This document shows, piece by piece, positions 11,301 through 20,500 of a DNA stretch of 28,855 nucleotides (its first letter is position 1; every line of letters begins with the position of its first letter). A program made the translations under genes and the position numbers. Source of the stretch: Echinococcus granulosus (Eukaryota > Platyhelminthes > Cestoda > Cyclophyllidea > Taeniidae); NCBI RefSeq assembly GCF_000524195.1, contig NW_020170417.1, positions 297,793-326,647 on the forward strand, given 5' to 3'. Under the pieces are notes generated by a model that did not search any database, was not told the origin of the DNA, and saw nothing but the letters and a program-made list of their open reading frames with translations.

Positions 11301-14279
11301 CTTCCAGCTCCGTGCCTCTTCGAAGCCTGGAACATTCGAGGAAGCTCTTAACTCGATCCAGTATCCGCCTCGTTTCACTGAGAAGTATGCCGAGGAGGAG
11401 GGTAAGTTTGGAATTCAACGCTCAATTACCGAAGAACTGTATAGACTTGGTTATTTACGATCTGCTTTGCGCTCCATTGCCGCTTTGATACATTTTGGTC
11501 TGTGGTTTGCTTCCGTAGCATGGGGAAGTACTTGATCTCAATTACCTACCTACTAAACTTTGCCTATATGCCACCTTTTGTTAGATGACCAAATATTGTT
11601 TCGTTCTGCGGGAAGCTTCTTGATTCATTTATGCTTAAAACCCTTTTCTAGAGAAACATGAGCCTGTAAATTTCATTTTTACAAGACGCTTTTACCTCAT
11701 TCCCTATTTGGCGACTTCGCTTCATGTTTGACTATATAATATGTGATATGAAGGGTGATAATGAGTCTGTGGCACAATCTCCTTTCTCCTCCCTCCCTCC
11801 AACCCAAGGTGCCAGACTTCTCATGGGTCAATTTTGGGGTCATGTGCGACACGATTTATCATTTTTGGGTGTTTCAGAACCACTTTACTAACGCACCGAG
11901 TTGCCTCGTGTTGAGTGGGTGGATCTCAGTAGTAATTGTTTAGCTTCTAGCAAGTACAAGTTTCGGGTTGCAAGCCACCATATATGTACAACGCAGGCAT
12001 AGTCTTCTGGGCATAGAGCGGCGCGCGTCTTGGAATTGCGGGACGGGTACCTCAAGTGGATCACAATCGGATCGGTTAGCGAACATTCCTCTCCTAACGG
12101 CGCCTTTATTTGAAGGTTACCGTTATCTCCTGTCATTTCCTTGATAGCTTCCACGACTTTCTCTCTCTCGCTGTTGTAAATGTAAATCAAGTGTTCATTT
12201 ATCATATCAGCATGTTTCGAATAGTCTGTTGTTGTTAACGGGCCATGAAGATTTAAATCGACCAACAGAACGGAACTTCTTCAAACTATAGATCCACCCA
12301 TCGACCGTGTGTGTTCATTGGACACATTCTCAACAACCGAAGATTCTGCATATTTTTCGTGCTTCTTTTCGCTGCACTAACTTTAAGATGGAGCTGTCAT
12401 TCGGAAATGCATGGCGGATTCTTAACTGCAAGCGATTGCGCTCCATTTAAACCTCACTTCATAAACACTTATATTTACTTTGTTGTTTCAGACCTGCAGA
12501 TCTGCGAACGCGTACCTCAATCGCGTCTGGTGAACCGGTCGCTCTTCTTTGACTTGGTTCGTATCGGCATGTTGGACATTTTTGCGGGCGAAGATGAGGA
12601 CGTCAAAAATAATCGCGAGCCCCGACTCAGCAGCGCGCGTCTCCACATGTGGCGCGGTAGACGCAGGTAACCCTCCTCCCTGTATTCATCACAAGGCTTG
12701 GAGGAGCTGTCTTTGATTTGTCCATCTTTCATTCCAAAGGGAGGTAGAGAAGTTGTGATTAAAAGACTGGGAAGTTTCTATTACAAAGCATGACTTCTTA
12801 TTGTTTTCGTTAAGTATTTACAGAATTAATCAAAAGCGATCTATGGTTGAATTCCAAGTAACAAACATGTGAAAATATTTGTATGCATTTTAATTGCTAG
12901 TTGTAGACTCGAGCGTGCTCCCATTCAAGTGGGAAAAATTTTAGATCCAAAATGTTCCCAATCTGCTGCATCATTTATCATTTGACTTTTGTGCCAATTG
13001 AATTGCATTATTTAAATCGAGTCATTTGACACTCCACGCAATGGTTAACCAATCAGAACATCGATGGTGTGTCCAAATTGTCGGCCCCAGAAGCAAGCAC
13101 GATTTACTATCGCATTTTCCCGTTAAATAGTTTTCAGGCCTTGACATTTGAATTGAAAAAAGGGATTTCGGGTCGGGGTATGCCCTATCTACTGCTTTGT
13201 ACTTGAGGTCCAATGGTCTGGGTTATGTTTAGAGGTAAACCAAGCAGATAGCCTTCCATTTTTATAGCCAAGTTTTACCCCTCTGAGGGTTAATAGTCTG
13301 GGAATTTGGATAAACACTTATCAATCTTTGCCTAAATTTTTACTAATGAAAACTTTTTAATAGCAGTTGAGCTAAACTGGCGACCGACATTATAATGGCA
13401 AGTCAATCAGTAGCAGTGGGAAGACTGTTTGAGTGGATATCTTTGATTGAGTGACCTGTATATCCTATCCTGTGATCATGTGGTTAGCTTTTTAAACATA
13501 ATCATTGAAAAGTATTCTTTTTTTTATACCTAATTTGTTTCTCCATTCAAAACCTTATCGCCATGGCCTCATGCGATCACTGTATTTCATTGAACGAGAT
13601 CGGTAGTGCTTTTCTTCAAAAAAGATTAAATTGTCATAGTAGATTAACAGGCAAACTCATTTTTCACTTTACCTTTTCAGCTTGCTTTGCCTATTTTAAT
13701 TTAGTAGTCAGCTTTCGTTGCGGCTGTAAACACATCTAGCCCCTCCGCTGTCAAACAGTCCCCCTTTCTTCATTGACTTGGGAGTGAATTACAGCATCTC
13801 AGAGACAAAGATGACTTTATTGTTGACATCATTATCCAAGTGGTTGATTTTGAAATCGCTTTTGCAGACCCGAAAGTCAGTCACGTTGGGAGGCCATCCT
13901 AGCTCCGCAGTTGGAGGCAATATTGGGAATGTCCCTTGACCCTGCAGCATCTCTGGGTCCTTCGCCCCCGATTTTGCCCAAACCCCAGGTCTTCGATCCC
14001 TCCGTGCTGCGTAGCAGTCTTGTCAGGTGGACACTCAACTCGAAGACCTGTTGGATCGAGCAGTTGTTGGAGATAGAGCTGCGTGATGAGGATTCCTCTT
14101 GGTTCAACTTTAAGCCCTTTGAGGAGCAGGTCATTAACACTGCTGTCAGGGATATTGCGAATGAGCTTGCCGAAGACATGGTAGTTAGTGTTTTGAAAAA
14201 GTTGAATTACGGCAACAAGTGGAAGAAGCAGAGGGAGGAGGAGCAGAAGAAAACCGAAAACAGCGTGGTGTTGCTTTAG
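2321..14279 (+). CDS. CEP350-like centrosomal protein, 21 exons, about 1,837 aa
   Basis: Probable homologue of centrosome-associated protein 350, a large microtubule-anchoring protein of centrosomes and centrioles. Exons: 2321-2492, 2674-2924, 3009-3177, 3308-3541, 3636-3753, 4062-4192, 4267-4588, 4635-4773, 4823-5038, 5077-5148, 5185-5311, 6233-6419, 7233-7359, 7433-7533, 8097-8323, 8870-9270, 9329-10950, 11021-11150, 11221-11401, 12492-12666, 13868-14279. Every junction keeps phase and the sum divides by three. The family call rests on the C-terminus: NRSLFFDLV, then a helical segment WIEQLLEIELRDEDSSWFNF, matching the known CEP350 ending (ELHEEEAQWVNY type). Human CEP350 is about 3,100 aa with a CAP-Gly domain; I see no CAP-Gly here, so this is a shorter form or a relative. 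ATG 2321 is the first in frame after a stop at 2267; upstream exons are possible. Least sure boundaries: the ends of exons 2 and 4. Confidence 0.72.
2925..3008 (+). other. Probable GC-AG intron 2 of CEP350-like gene
   Basis: The frame stays open to GGATTAAAG|GCATAA and hits TAA three bases inside. The next exon starts after TTCTTTAG at 3009 in phase 0. The only GT alternative nearby, TCA|GTGGCT at 2907, is also phase 0 but a poor donor. A GC donor is the better reading, not a certain one. Confidence 0.5.
5266..5301 (+). repeat. Coding ACT/ACC trinucleotide tract (Thr/Ala-rich)
   Basis: Twelve codons, all Thr or Ala, beginning with seven consecutive Thr (ACC/ACT mix), lie near residue 640 of the CEP350-like protein in exon 11. 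Mixed synonymous codons and GCT/GCC interruptions suggest an old, partly degraded microsatellite; length variation between strains would be in frame. Confidence 0.85.
5312..6232 (+). other. CEP350-like intron 11 (921 nt)
   Basis: Donor CAC G|GTAGGC, acceptor TTCCTGTTAG. It contains a 94-codon antisense open frame (5381-5665) with no recognised family, and a short inverted repeat CCTTGA/TCAAGG at 6182-6199. No exon could be added without breaking phase. Confidence 0.7.
6233..9270 (+). other. CEP350-like exons 12-16 (residues about 651-998)
   Basis: Exon 13 (7233-7359) encodes a strongly helical, charged segment (ELHARRHEAELLLKYAARL, then LDREERKVVALESR), a probable coiled coil. Exons 14-15 are low-complexity Pro/Ser-rich (SPPSPTPPPHSPPSPD), likely disordered. 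Exon 16 (8870-9270) has a Ser-rich linker and ends in a coiled coil with ELRRNEKLLSRIDAQKKMA that runs on into the first residues of exon 17. Splice phases are 2, 0, 2, 1, 0 at the ends of exons 12-16. Introns of 813 (6420-7232), 563 (7534-8096) and 546 nt (8324-8869) show no further exon that I can support. Confidence 0.7.
9329..10950 (+). other. CEP350-like exon 17, 1,622 nt, Ser/Glu-rich repeat region
   Basis: The largest exon, about 540 codons without a stop. It starts FCLEIINNIKLEISSCHQ, completing the preceding coiled coil, and then becomes a Ser/Glu/Thr/Val-rich low-complexity stretch with degenerate internal repeats. It ends with an acidic patch (TGDVYTEDFEDEVFADENE) before PSSK and donor AA|GTAAGT. 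The region is presumably disordered. An antisense frame at 10180-10581 is a composition shadow. Confidence 0.8.
9794..10693 (+). repeat. Degenerate internal protein repeat, 50-57 aa unit
   Basis: The core [small]-S-x-[I/M/V/L]-[S/A]-x-[E/K] recurs at GAG or equivalent codons 9800 (ASEISSE), 9950 (ASGMSLA), 10106 (VSKMSSK), 10262 (GSEVSSK), 10433 (PSEMAPE) and 10691 (ASELSLE). The first five are spaced 150, 156, 156 and 171 nt apart. Each core is followed 10-15 residues later by a TP/SP..E/DT-like segment (LSPVETK, SSPVDAET, PLPAETK, HSPEVQE), and several are preceded by SP.E (GSPEE, GSPVE, DSPGE). Confidence 0.7.
11151..11220 (+). other. GC-AG intron 18 of CEP350-like gene
   Basis: The donor is GAG|GCATGT, the same hexamer as in the annexin intron at 302, and the acceptor GTCATTCAG. 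It joins TDYEE to VITDTTG in phase 0. Reading through meets TGA, and splicing at the neighbouring GT (after GGCAT) leads to TAA within 12 codons, so the GC donor is required. Confidence 0.85.
11402..12491 (+). other. CEP350-like intron 19 (1,090 nt)
   Basis: Donor G|GTAAGT, acceptor TTGTTTCAG. On the + strand no exon is evident. On the - strand it carries an open frame described separately at 11888-12265. Confidence 0.75.
11888..12265 (-). other. Antisense intronic open frame, 125 codons, unknown
   Basis: This frame lies inside intron 19 of the CEP350-like gene on the opposite strand and begins at a TTG, not an ATG; the frame is open for six further codons up to a TGA. Its product looks protein-like: SEREKVVEAIKEMTGDNGNL followed by IKAPLGEECSLTDPIVIHLR, with varied composition, unlike the AT-rich translations of most intronic frames here. 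I recognise no family. It could be a nested gene exon, a decayed retrocopy or chance. The last 30 or so codons look less protein-like. Confidence 0.25.
12667..13867 (+). other. CEP350-like intron 20 (1,201 nt)
   Basis: Donor CGCAG|GTAACC, acceptor CTTTTGCAG. AT-rich; no exon, RNA gene or repeat that I can support. Confidence 0.75.
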
Positions 14280-14498
14280 TCAGTCAGATGGTTTTGATAT
14301 TGATGTTGTTAGTGTATATATGCATATATGCATTTGTAACTGATCTTCCCGTACTTTCTTTCCATGCGACCCAAGGTCATACGCTTACAGGGCTTTGTAT
14401 GCTCCTACATATGCTTATTGTTTATTAGTGTGGTAATTGCACTATTGAGGAGGACGGAAGCAATATTTTGTAATACTTTATGCTCTATTTACTAAACT

Positions 14499-14504
14499 AA
14501 TAAA
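14499..14504 (+). terminator. Candidate polyadenylation signal of CEP350-like gene
   Basis: Canonical AATAAA about 220 nt after the stop codon at 14277-14279, in AT-rich sequence. It is the first AATAAA hexamer that I see after the stop. The cleavage site was not determined. Confidence 0.5.
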
Positions 14505-17500
14505 CTTGACAATGCGGATTCAAGTTTGATTTTGGGAGACGGCGCTGGCAATTCCGGGTTTTGCCTTAGCGTTTGTCATATATGTGGTATTTGTTCTTTA
14601 TCGGCGTGTTTTAGGGAATTTAATTGGGGTTGAACCGTAAAGTGGATATGAGATGGTTCCTTAATTCAATCGCAATTGCAGGTTAGTTTCATAAAAAGTG
14701 AGTCGGTGTCATATTAGACGTCTGATGGGTAATGTTCAACTTTTTTCTCCGCCCCCAGCACAGAACAGCGGGTCATTTGTCTTTACACATCTGAGGGTGA
14801 ATGAGTAGTTTGCTGGGAAAACATGAGTGGAAATGTGCACTTGGCCTGAAAGAGTACTGTTGCTGCTTCCAAGGACAGATAGCTTTTTCCTAATCCTTTC
14901 TTCCAAAGACGTAATCGTCACTTAGTCCCCCCACTAATTACCGCATTTTACATAAAAGTCGTCTAGGAGTTATTTAAATATCGACTCGGTGGAGGTGGGG
15001 TCATTTCTCATTGATATTCCGCCGCCTAGGTTGGTTCCTAAGGCAGTACAGAACTTGGGATTCTGATATCGGGTGAAATGAAAAAGCAACAAGACTAGAG
15101 GCACCACCCTAGTCGTAGGCAGACATGATGGGGCAGGCTGGAGTCTTCATATGGTGCCATCAGAATAAAAGGAATTTCATGCATATTTTCGTTCAAAAGT
15201 GCGAGCTTTAATCCTCAATGGTAATAATTAGGTAGACTTCATTACTAACTTGCATGATTAATCTCCGGGACACTGCGCATGGAGTACGTGACCGCCGGCT
15301 GTGGCAGGAGACGGGGTGGCTCCATTTTCTCGTATTTTGATTGGCTTTGGCTTCCGTAATTGTTATGACTGTTAGCGTCCATCCGTATGTGATGTGAGCT
15401 GACCCTGTAAATTAGAATGAGATAGCTACCTTCGGGACATTCTGTAAAGTTTGGTAACTGAACACGAAAAAGGAATCTTCCAGAGAATCAAACCTAATAC
15501 CTTTCTTGTGTTTGCAGACAGCTTCATCATCAGTGGTTTGTCGCGTTGGGGAAAGCTTGGACCTTGTACCAGAGAGTATTTTACTGAATACAAGACTTCA
15601 AAAAAGCTTCCTGTAGTGATTTATCCCCTGTTACACAAAATCTGCACCTCGAGGGCTACAGAAAATGCTTATATTTTGGTGGGAGTTTGACCTAAAGTGT
15701 GTGACGAGGGGCTTGTCACCATCAAGTTACATGATGTTGAGTACAGTTCAAGTGAAGGCAAAAGGTTACGCCGACGGACCTTTTTACGTACATATTGAAG
15801 GCAGTTGGGAAATTCCACAGTAATTTAAAATTCCATTCATCATTTCTTCTAATCGCAAAAACAACAGTTAACTCCCCTATTTTGCCAGCCCTTAACACCA
15901 TGTTTTGGGAATATCGAAATTGCTTAAAAGCAGCAACTTTTAGTACACATGCATACCATGTATTACATTTGCCCCATGAAATAATTTATTTATTAAAGGA
16001 GAAAAAAATCATTTCACCTTTTCCCTCATCTGATGACGCCTCCACATCGTTACCATTGGTTAGTTGTGGAGGGCATTGATTGGCTGACTAATCTGATTGG
16101 TTATTTACTATACCCCTTACTGTGTCAACTTTCCGTCATAGCATAATTGAAACTCACTTTGACAATTTTTCCGACCCTTTCGGGAACCTAAAATACCGTC
16201 TTATTTCCATTCTACTAATAAAAGTGGGGAACTTTATCACTTCCAAAAATTAAAATAAATGCCTACTCAAGGTATATAGATGACACTGGTCCTGGAGGTA
16301 GCATAGGGCCAACTACTTGGCTAATTTAAATACAAAAGACTAATTTCCCATGACAAAAACGGTAAAAAGACATGCTATTAGCCTAATTTGCACGTATCTG
16401 TGCAGGTGAATGGTAAATCCGAGCTGTCCCTTCAATAGAATCTAAATTCGGCGCTTTCCTGCAATTGTTAACGAGTACCACCAAAACAATAAATTGGCCC
16501 ATGCCAGTATTCGGACTTATGCTAGAATACCTTTCGAAAGAAGGGAGGTTAGACAAGACATTACTGTTTAAATACTTGACGTTCCTTTCATTGAATACTT
16601 GTCTTGGAAGGATCAATATATTTGTATTAATTGACCTTTTTTCCTCCTCGACTTTTAAATGAAAAAACTAAATAGTATTAAAAAGTGACTTACATTCAGT
16701 TAAGCACTTTTGGGAAAAAAGAAAGAACTTCTAGAGATTTCATAGATTGAGTCAGGTATGAAATGTTATGAAGGTCTCCTGCCGGTAGATAGAACTTACA
16801 CAAAGGCCTTTAGCTTTGAAATCACTTCCTAGGTGGTATTTTTCTGGAAGTGTTCTCGTAGCCGTAATACAATACCCACACCCCATATCTTGTACTAAAA
16901 CGCTGCCATATATGTGGACACTTCTAGATTACACACAAAATCCACTTCATTGTTGGCAATAAAGTCGTACGAAGGAAAAGACAGTGATATCTTTTCCAAA
17001 TACTTATTAGAAGCTTTCCAGCTAACCATTTCACCATTGGATGTGGCGTGCGCTTGAGGTCGATAGTGCTAGCTGAGCTAGTCTAGGTATGAATGCCAAG
17101 CCTCCCCGACACACCACCTATTTGGCCGTGATTTTATAGGTCCTGTGCATAAATGGATTATATACTCTCAAGCATGATTCGAAGTGTGCGCATGAATGCA
17201 AGATTGCGGCTTCAAATCGAGTGCCACCCTTTCTATCTCTCCCTCTTTCTGTGTCTATGTGTGTGCGCATGCTTGAGCTCACTCATGCAATCTCAATTTC
17301 ACTCCCTCATTCTGGCGTCAGCCGCACAGAATTACGTGCCTTAGAGCACACCTGCACCACGTGGATTCCACTGGTGCCAATCCTGCTTTTCCGCCTATTT
17401 AATTACCACATGCACAAGCCCATCGAGAGGTGCGGAGGGAGAACTACACGCGCGCACATCACATGCGTTTTCCGTATTTGGCCCTGGTTGAGACATCAAG

Positions 17501-17538
17501 GCTGTAGCTTTACTTTTTACCTTCTCCTTCTTCTCCAT

Positions 17539-17546
17539 TATAAAGG
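17539..17546 (+). promoter_or_regulatory. TATA-like box upstream of copy 2
   Basis: TATAAAGG lies 29 nt before ATG 17568, after a pyrimidine-rich run. It is close to the ATG for a TATA-driven start site, so the match may be chance, or translation may start elsewhere. The pyrimidine run could instead be a splice acceptor tract with CCATAG at 17559-17564. Confidence 0.2.
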
Positions 17547-17567
17547 CGTTTGAACACTCCATAGAGA

Positions 17568-20500
17568 ATGGGAGCCACACATTCGCATGGTACCAAAAGG
17601 TGGGCTGCGCCACAGCTGAATTCGAAGCCGAAGTTGACGGACCTTTCCCTGGACGCCTTCATTACCGACATGGTTAAACAGATGGTGGGACGCACTGTAG
17701 ATGCTGTAATTGAGGAAAAACAACCAAAAAAGTCCAATGTAGTCAAAAGGACGGAAGAATCCAAAAGGGTATGATTTTGCAGTAAAAAAACAAACCCAAG
17801 TTGCTTTGCTGTATTTTGTCATGCAACTCTATGGCTAATGAACTCATAAAACAAAACAAAAGAGTCTCTTCCTAATTAGCTAACCCATAAGGTTGCCAAA
17901 TTCCAGGAAGTTTAAGCCCTATTATCAAAGTCTGGACTAATTTTTAAATTGAAATGACAAAAACGTAATTATTTTTACTCTTCTTCGAACAATGAGCTAA
18001 TTCAACCGGATACTTTACCCACTGCTTTTGTACTTCTTAATTTTACCTGAATAAAAATAGGAAGGAATATTCCTACATTTACAGAGCAATTAGCGTTAAG
18101 TTCTGGGAATTTTAAAGGGAAATAAACCACAAAATTTCTAGAAACATGATTTATTTCATCATATGTTTTGTAATAAGACTTTTAAAATTTTCAAAAGTGT
18201 AAAACTTACACTTCCACCAATGTTTTAGTTAATCGTGCAACTCCTTCCTGTGTCGTGTTTAATGTTGGGGAAATTGCTTACTTTGGACATCTGGGGAAGC
18301 ATAAGGGTTTATACTGCTCTGTAGTGCGTTTCTAGCGTCATATGACCATACCTCTACTGCCAAAGACCAGTAGTACCAGTGAGAAGGAGACGAGCTAGCA
18401 AATTGAGTGCCATCTTTGGAATAGCTCAAACATCAACCTGTAAATAATTTGGTTTTTCATTATCTCACATAGATTCAAAAAATTTAGTTAACTAGTTTCA
18501 TCGTCTCCAGTTGTTTTTTTGGAAAATGGCGGTGATTACACATTCAGCACCTATAGAGAACACTTGAGGCATAATTAGAAGTCGGGGTCGCTTTCATGAG
18601 GCCTCTGCCTGTAAGTATTGCGTGGGGCTTACTCACAACCACTAAACAATTTTTGGTTTAGCAAGATTCTAGTCTACTTAAGTGTTCACAAAATCCACCG
18701 TTTTGATTCACGATTGGAGCGGTTGAGCAAAGCGACATCTCCGGAATCGGTCACAGTCATTCCACTCGGCTTCACACCTTTGGGCTATGACTTAACTACT
18801 TGATTAACAAGTACTTGTAAACATCTTTCAAAGGGTATTTAATGAATCAAGTATGTCTCAAGATATATAGGTTGGAATTAACGAGATTAAAGAGGGAAGA
18901 AACTTCGTGATCTAATGCGAATACACGGCCCATTGGAGAAATGTTTGACCCCTATTTAATTGTTTAATGAAATAAGGTCCACAGATCACGTGAAACGTGT
19001 CACTTTTAACATCTACTTCACAGATGTACCGAGTGTTTTAATAAGAATCCAGTTTGAGATTTATCAAAGGCATTTTACGTCAAGCTTCACTTCATTTAGG
19101 AAATAAGATGAAAGGTAGTTAAGTTGACAGATAATTGACAGAATTCGACTATGATTTACTCGGCTCCCATGTAATTTGGCAGGAAAAAAATAAAATCATT
19201 TAGTTCCCAATTTATGTCACTCTTTCAGAGGGTACTTGTCTCAAAGTGCTGTGAGTAGGCACGGGCCTGAGTCACATTCCGGAGCATAGACGCGATTAGT
19301 GCTGTCACGTAGTTGAGACATGCATCAAAACTATCCACTTGACCATCTTCTCAAGCCAGTTGTCAGATTATTTGTGGTCTTGCATCTTTATTGTAAAATT
19401 TTATGGTATTTTTCAAAGTCCTACGTTTTCAAATGGCCTTAATGCGATCGAAGTTCCCATTGTTTCTCCATCAATGTTGATCTACTCATGATATTGTATA
19501 CTGAGGAGTTTTAACAAGGCACGAGACACTTTTACGCTGTTTTTGAGGCAAAGTAGACAGCGTAGCTTACTCATTTTCCCTCTACTCGTTCTCATGAAGG
19601 TTAAATTTCCCTACTTTATCTGTTTTACGATCCTGTATGGATTGTTACAAGAGGGGCGAATTATTCAAAGTCAAATGAGCAAGTTGGTGAAAATAATTCC
19701 ATCCTTTCTACATTAACAGCCCTCAACAAACTCTAAGGTGGGTGAGTCAGATCTGGAAGTGCTCAGTTCTACTAATGATTTCTTTCAAACCACCCTGGAG
19801 GACGATCACCTAGATGAGTCTGACAGTACTCCATGCCGTTTCATGGAAGATGATGAACTTTCCAGCTCTTCAGCATCATCTTCATTGCAATCTACCAGCA
19901 GCTCCTCGCCCCTGGAGGACTCCACCAACGCACTCGCCGCTTCTCCCCTACCTGGAATTGTGAGCAATCTACCTTTTTTTTAAGGAGAGTAGATTACTAG
20001 ACGTAAATTCTCTGGGAGTGAGGCCACTCGAATCCCATTGTACCTAGAGCCCCACTGTTCTGTCAGAGTTTTGTATAATTTGAAGTACATCACTGTGATT
20101 TACATTAATCAAAATTTCATTAACATCCATGAAAAGTGCTCGGCATTACTGGATGCACTAATCTGATTCCCAACTCGTTTTGAGGACTTTTCTGCTATCA
20201 AATTCACCAAATTAACTTTTGCCTGGTTTCATTGATTATCAAGAAGGTATGATGCAGAAATACTCGGTTTCACTGAGCAGCCACACCCGCTAAAGACTCC
20301 CCTTTATGGTCCTGTTGACTACTTGAATTCATTTACATGGAACCAGAATGTATGTTTGATTTTGGTCTCTCCCTTAGCCAGAAGATCAACTGGTCGGGTT
20401 AATTGTCAATATATCCTCACGAGTGGCACCGCTATTCAAAGACGGAATGCAGTTCTTTTGGAACTTGCGTACTACATGCAAGTCTGGAACATTCGAAAAG

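Larger units (their letters stand above)
11021..14279 (+). other. CEP350-type C-terminal module, copy 1 (exons 18-21)
   Basis: Exon 18 (11021-11150): a helical pair, LLDEFTDRWLDDFIGEGIDS. Exon 19 (11221-11401): PSRTVPLFKDVMEFFFQLR, then GTFEEALN and YPPRF. Exon 20 (12492-12666): NRSLFFDLVR, then GEDEDVKNNREP and SSARLHMW. Exon 21 (13868-14279): ESQSRWEAILAPQLEAILG, a linker, WIEQLLEIELRDEDSSWFNF, an amphipathic helix NELAEDMVVSVLKKLN and a Lys/Glu tail ending VVLL. The Trp in SSWFNF and the surrounding acidic residues match the conserved C-terminal CEP350 motif. Introns: 11151-11220, 11402-12491 and 12667-13867. Confidence 0.75.
14280..17567. other. Intergenic region between the two CEP350-type loci (3.3 kb)
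   Basis: No supported gene. It holds the probable 3' UTR of the CEP350-like gene, a 14-nt palindrome ATATATGCATATAT at 14316-14329, an 8-bp inverted repeat at 16039-16046/16065-16072, three ATTGG boxes at 16055-16100, and a 6-bp-arm palindrome CTAGCT-G-AGCTAG at 17069-17081. A pyrimidine-rich stretch (about 17230-17265 and 17505-17540) precedes the next coding exon. Open frames such as 15451-15690 show no family motif. I found no trace of a second copy of exon 17. Confidence 0.6.

Noticed and set aside
13040..13060. 12-nt match to 16094-16105 in inverted orientation (TCTGATTGGTTA)
   Set aside because: Too short to claim a dispersed repeat; the flanking sequence does not extend the match.
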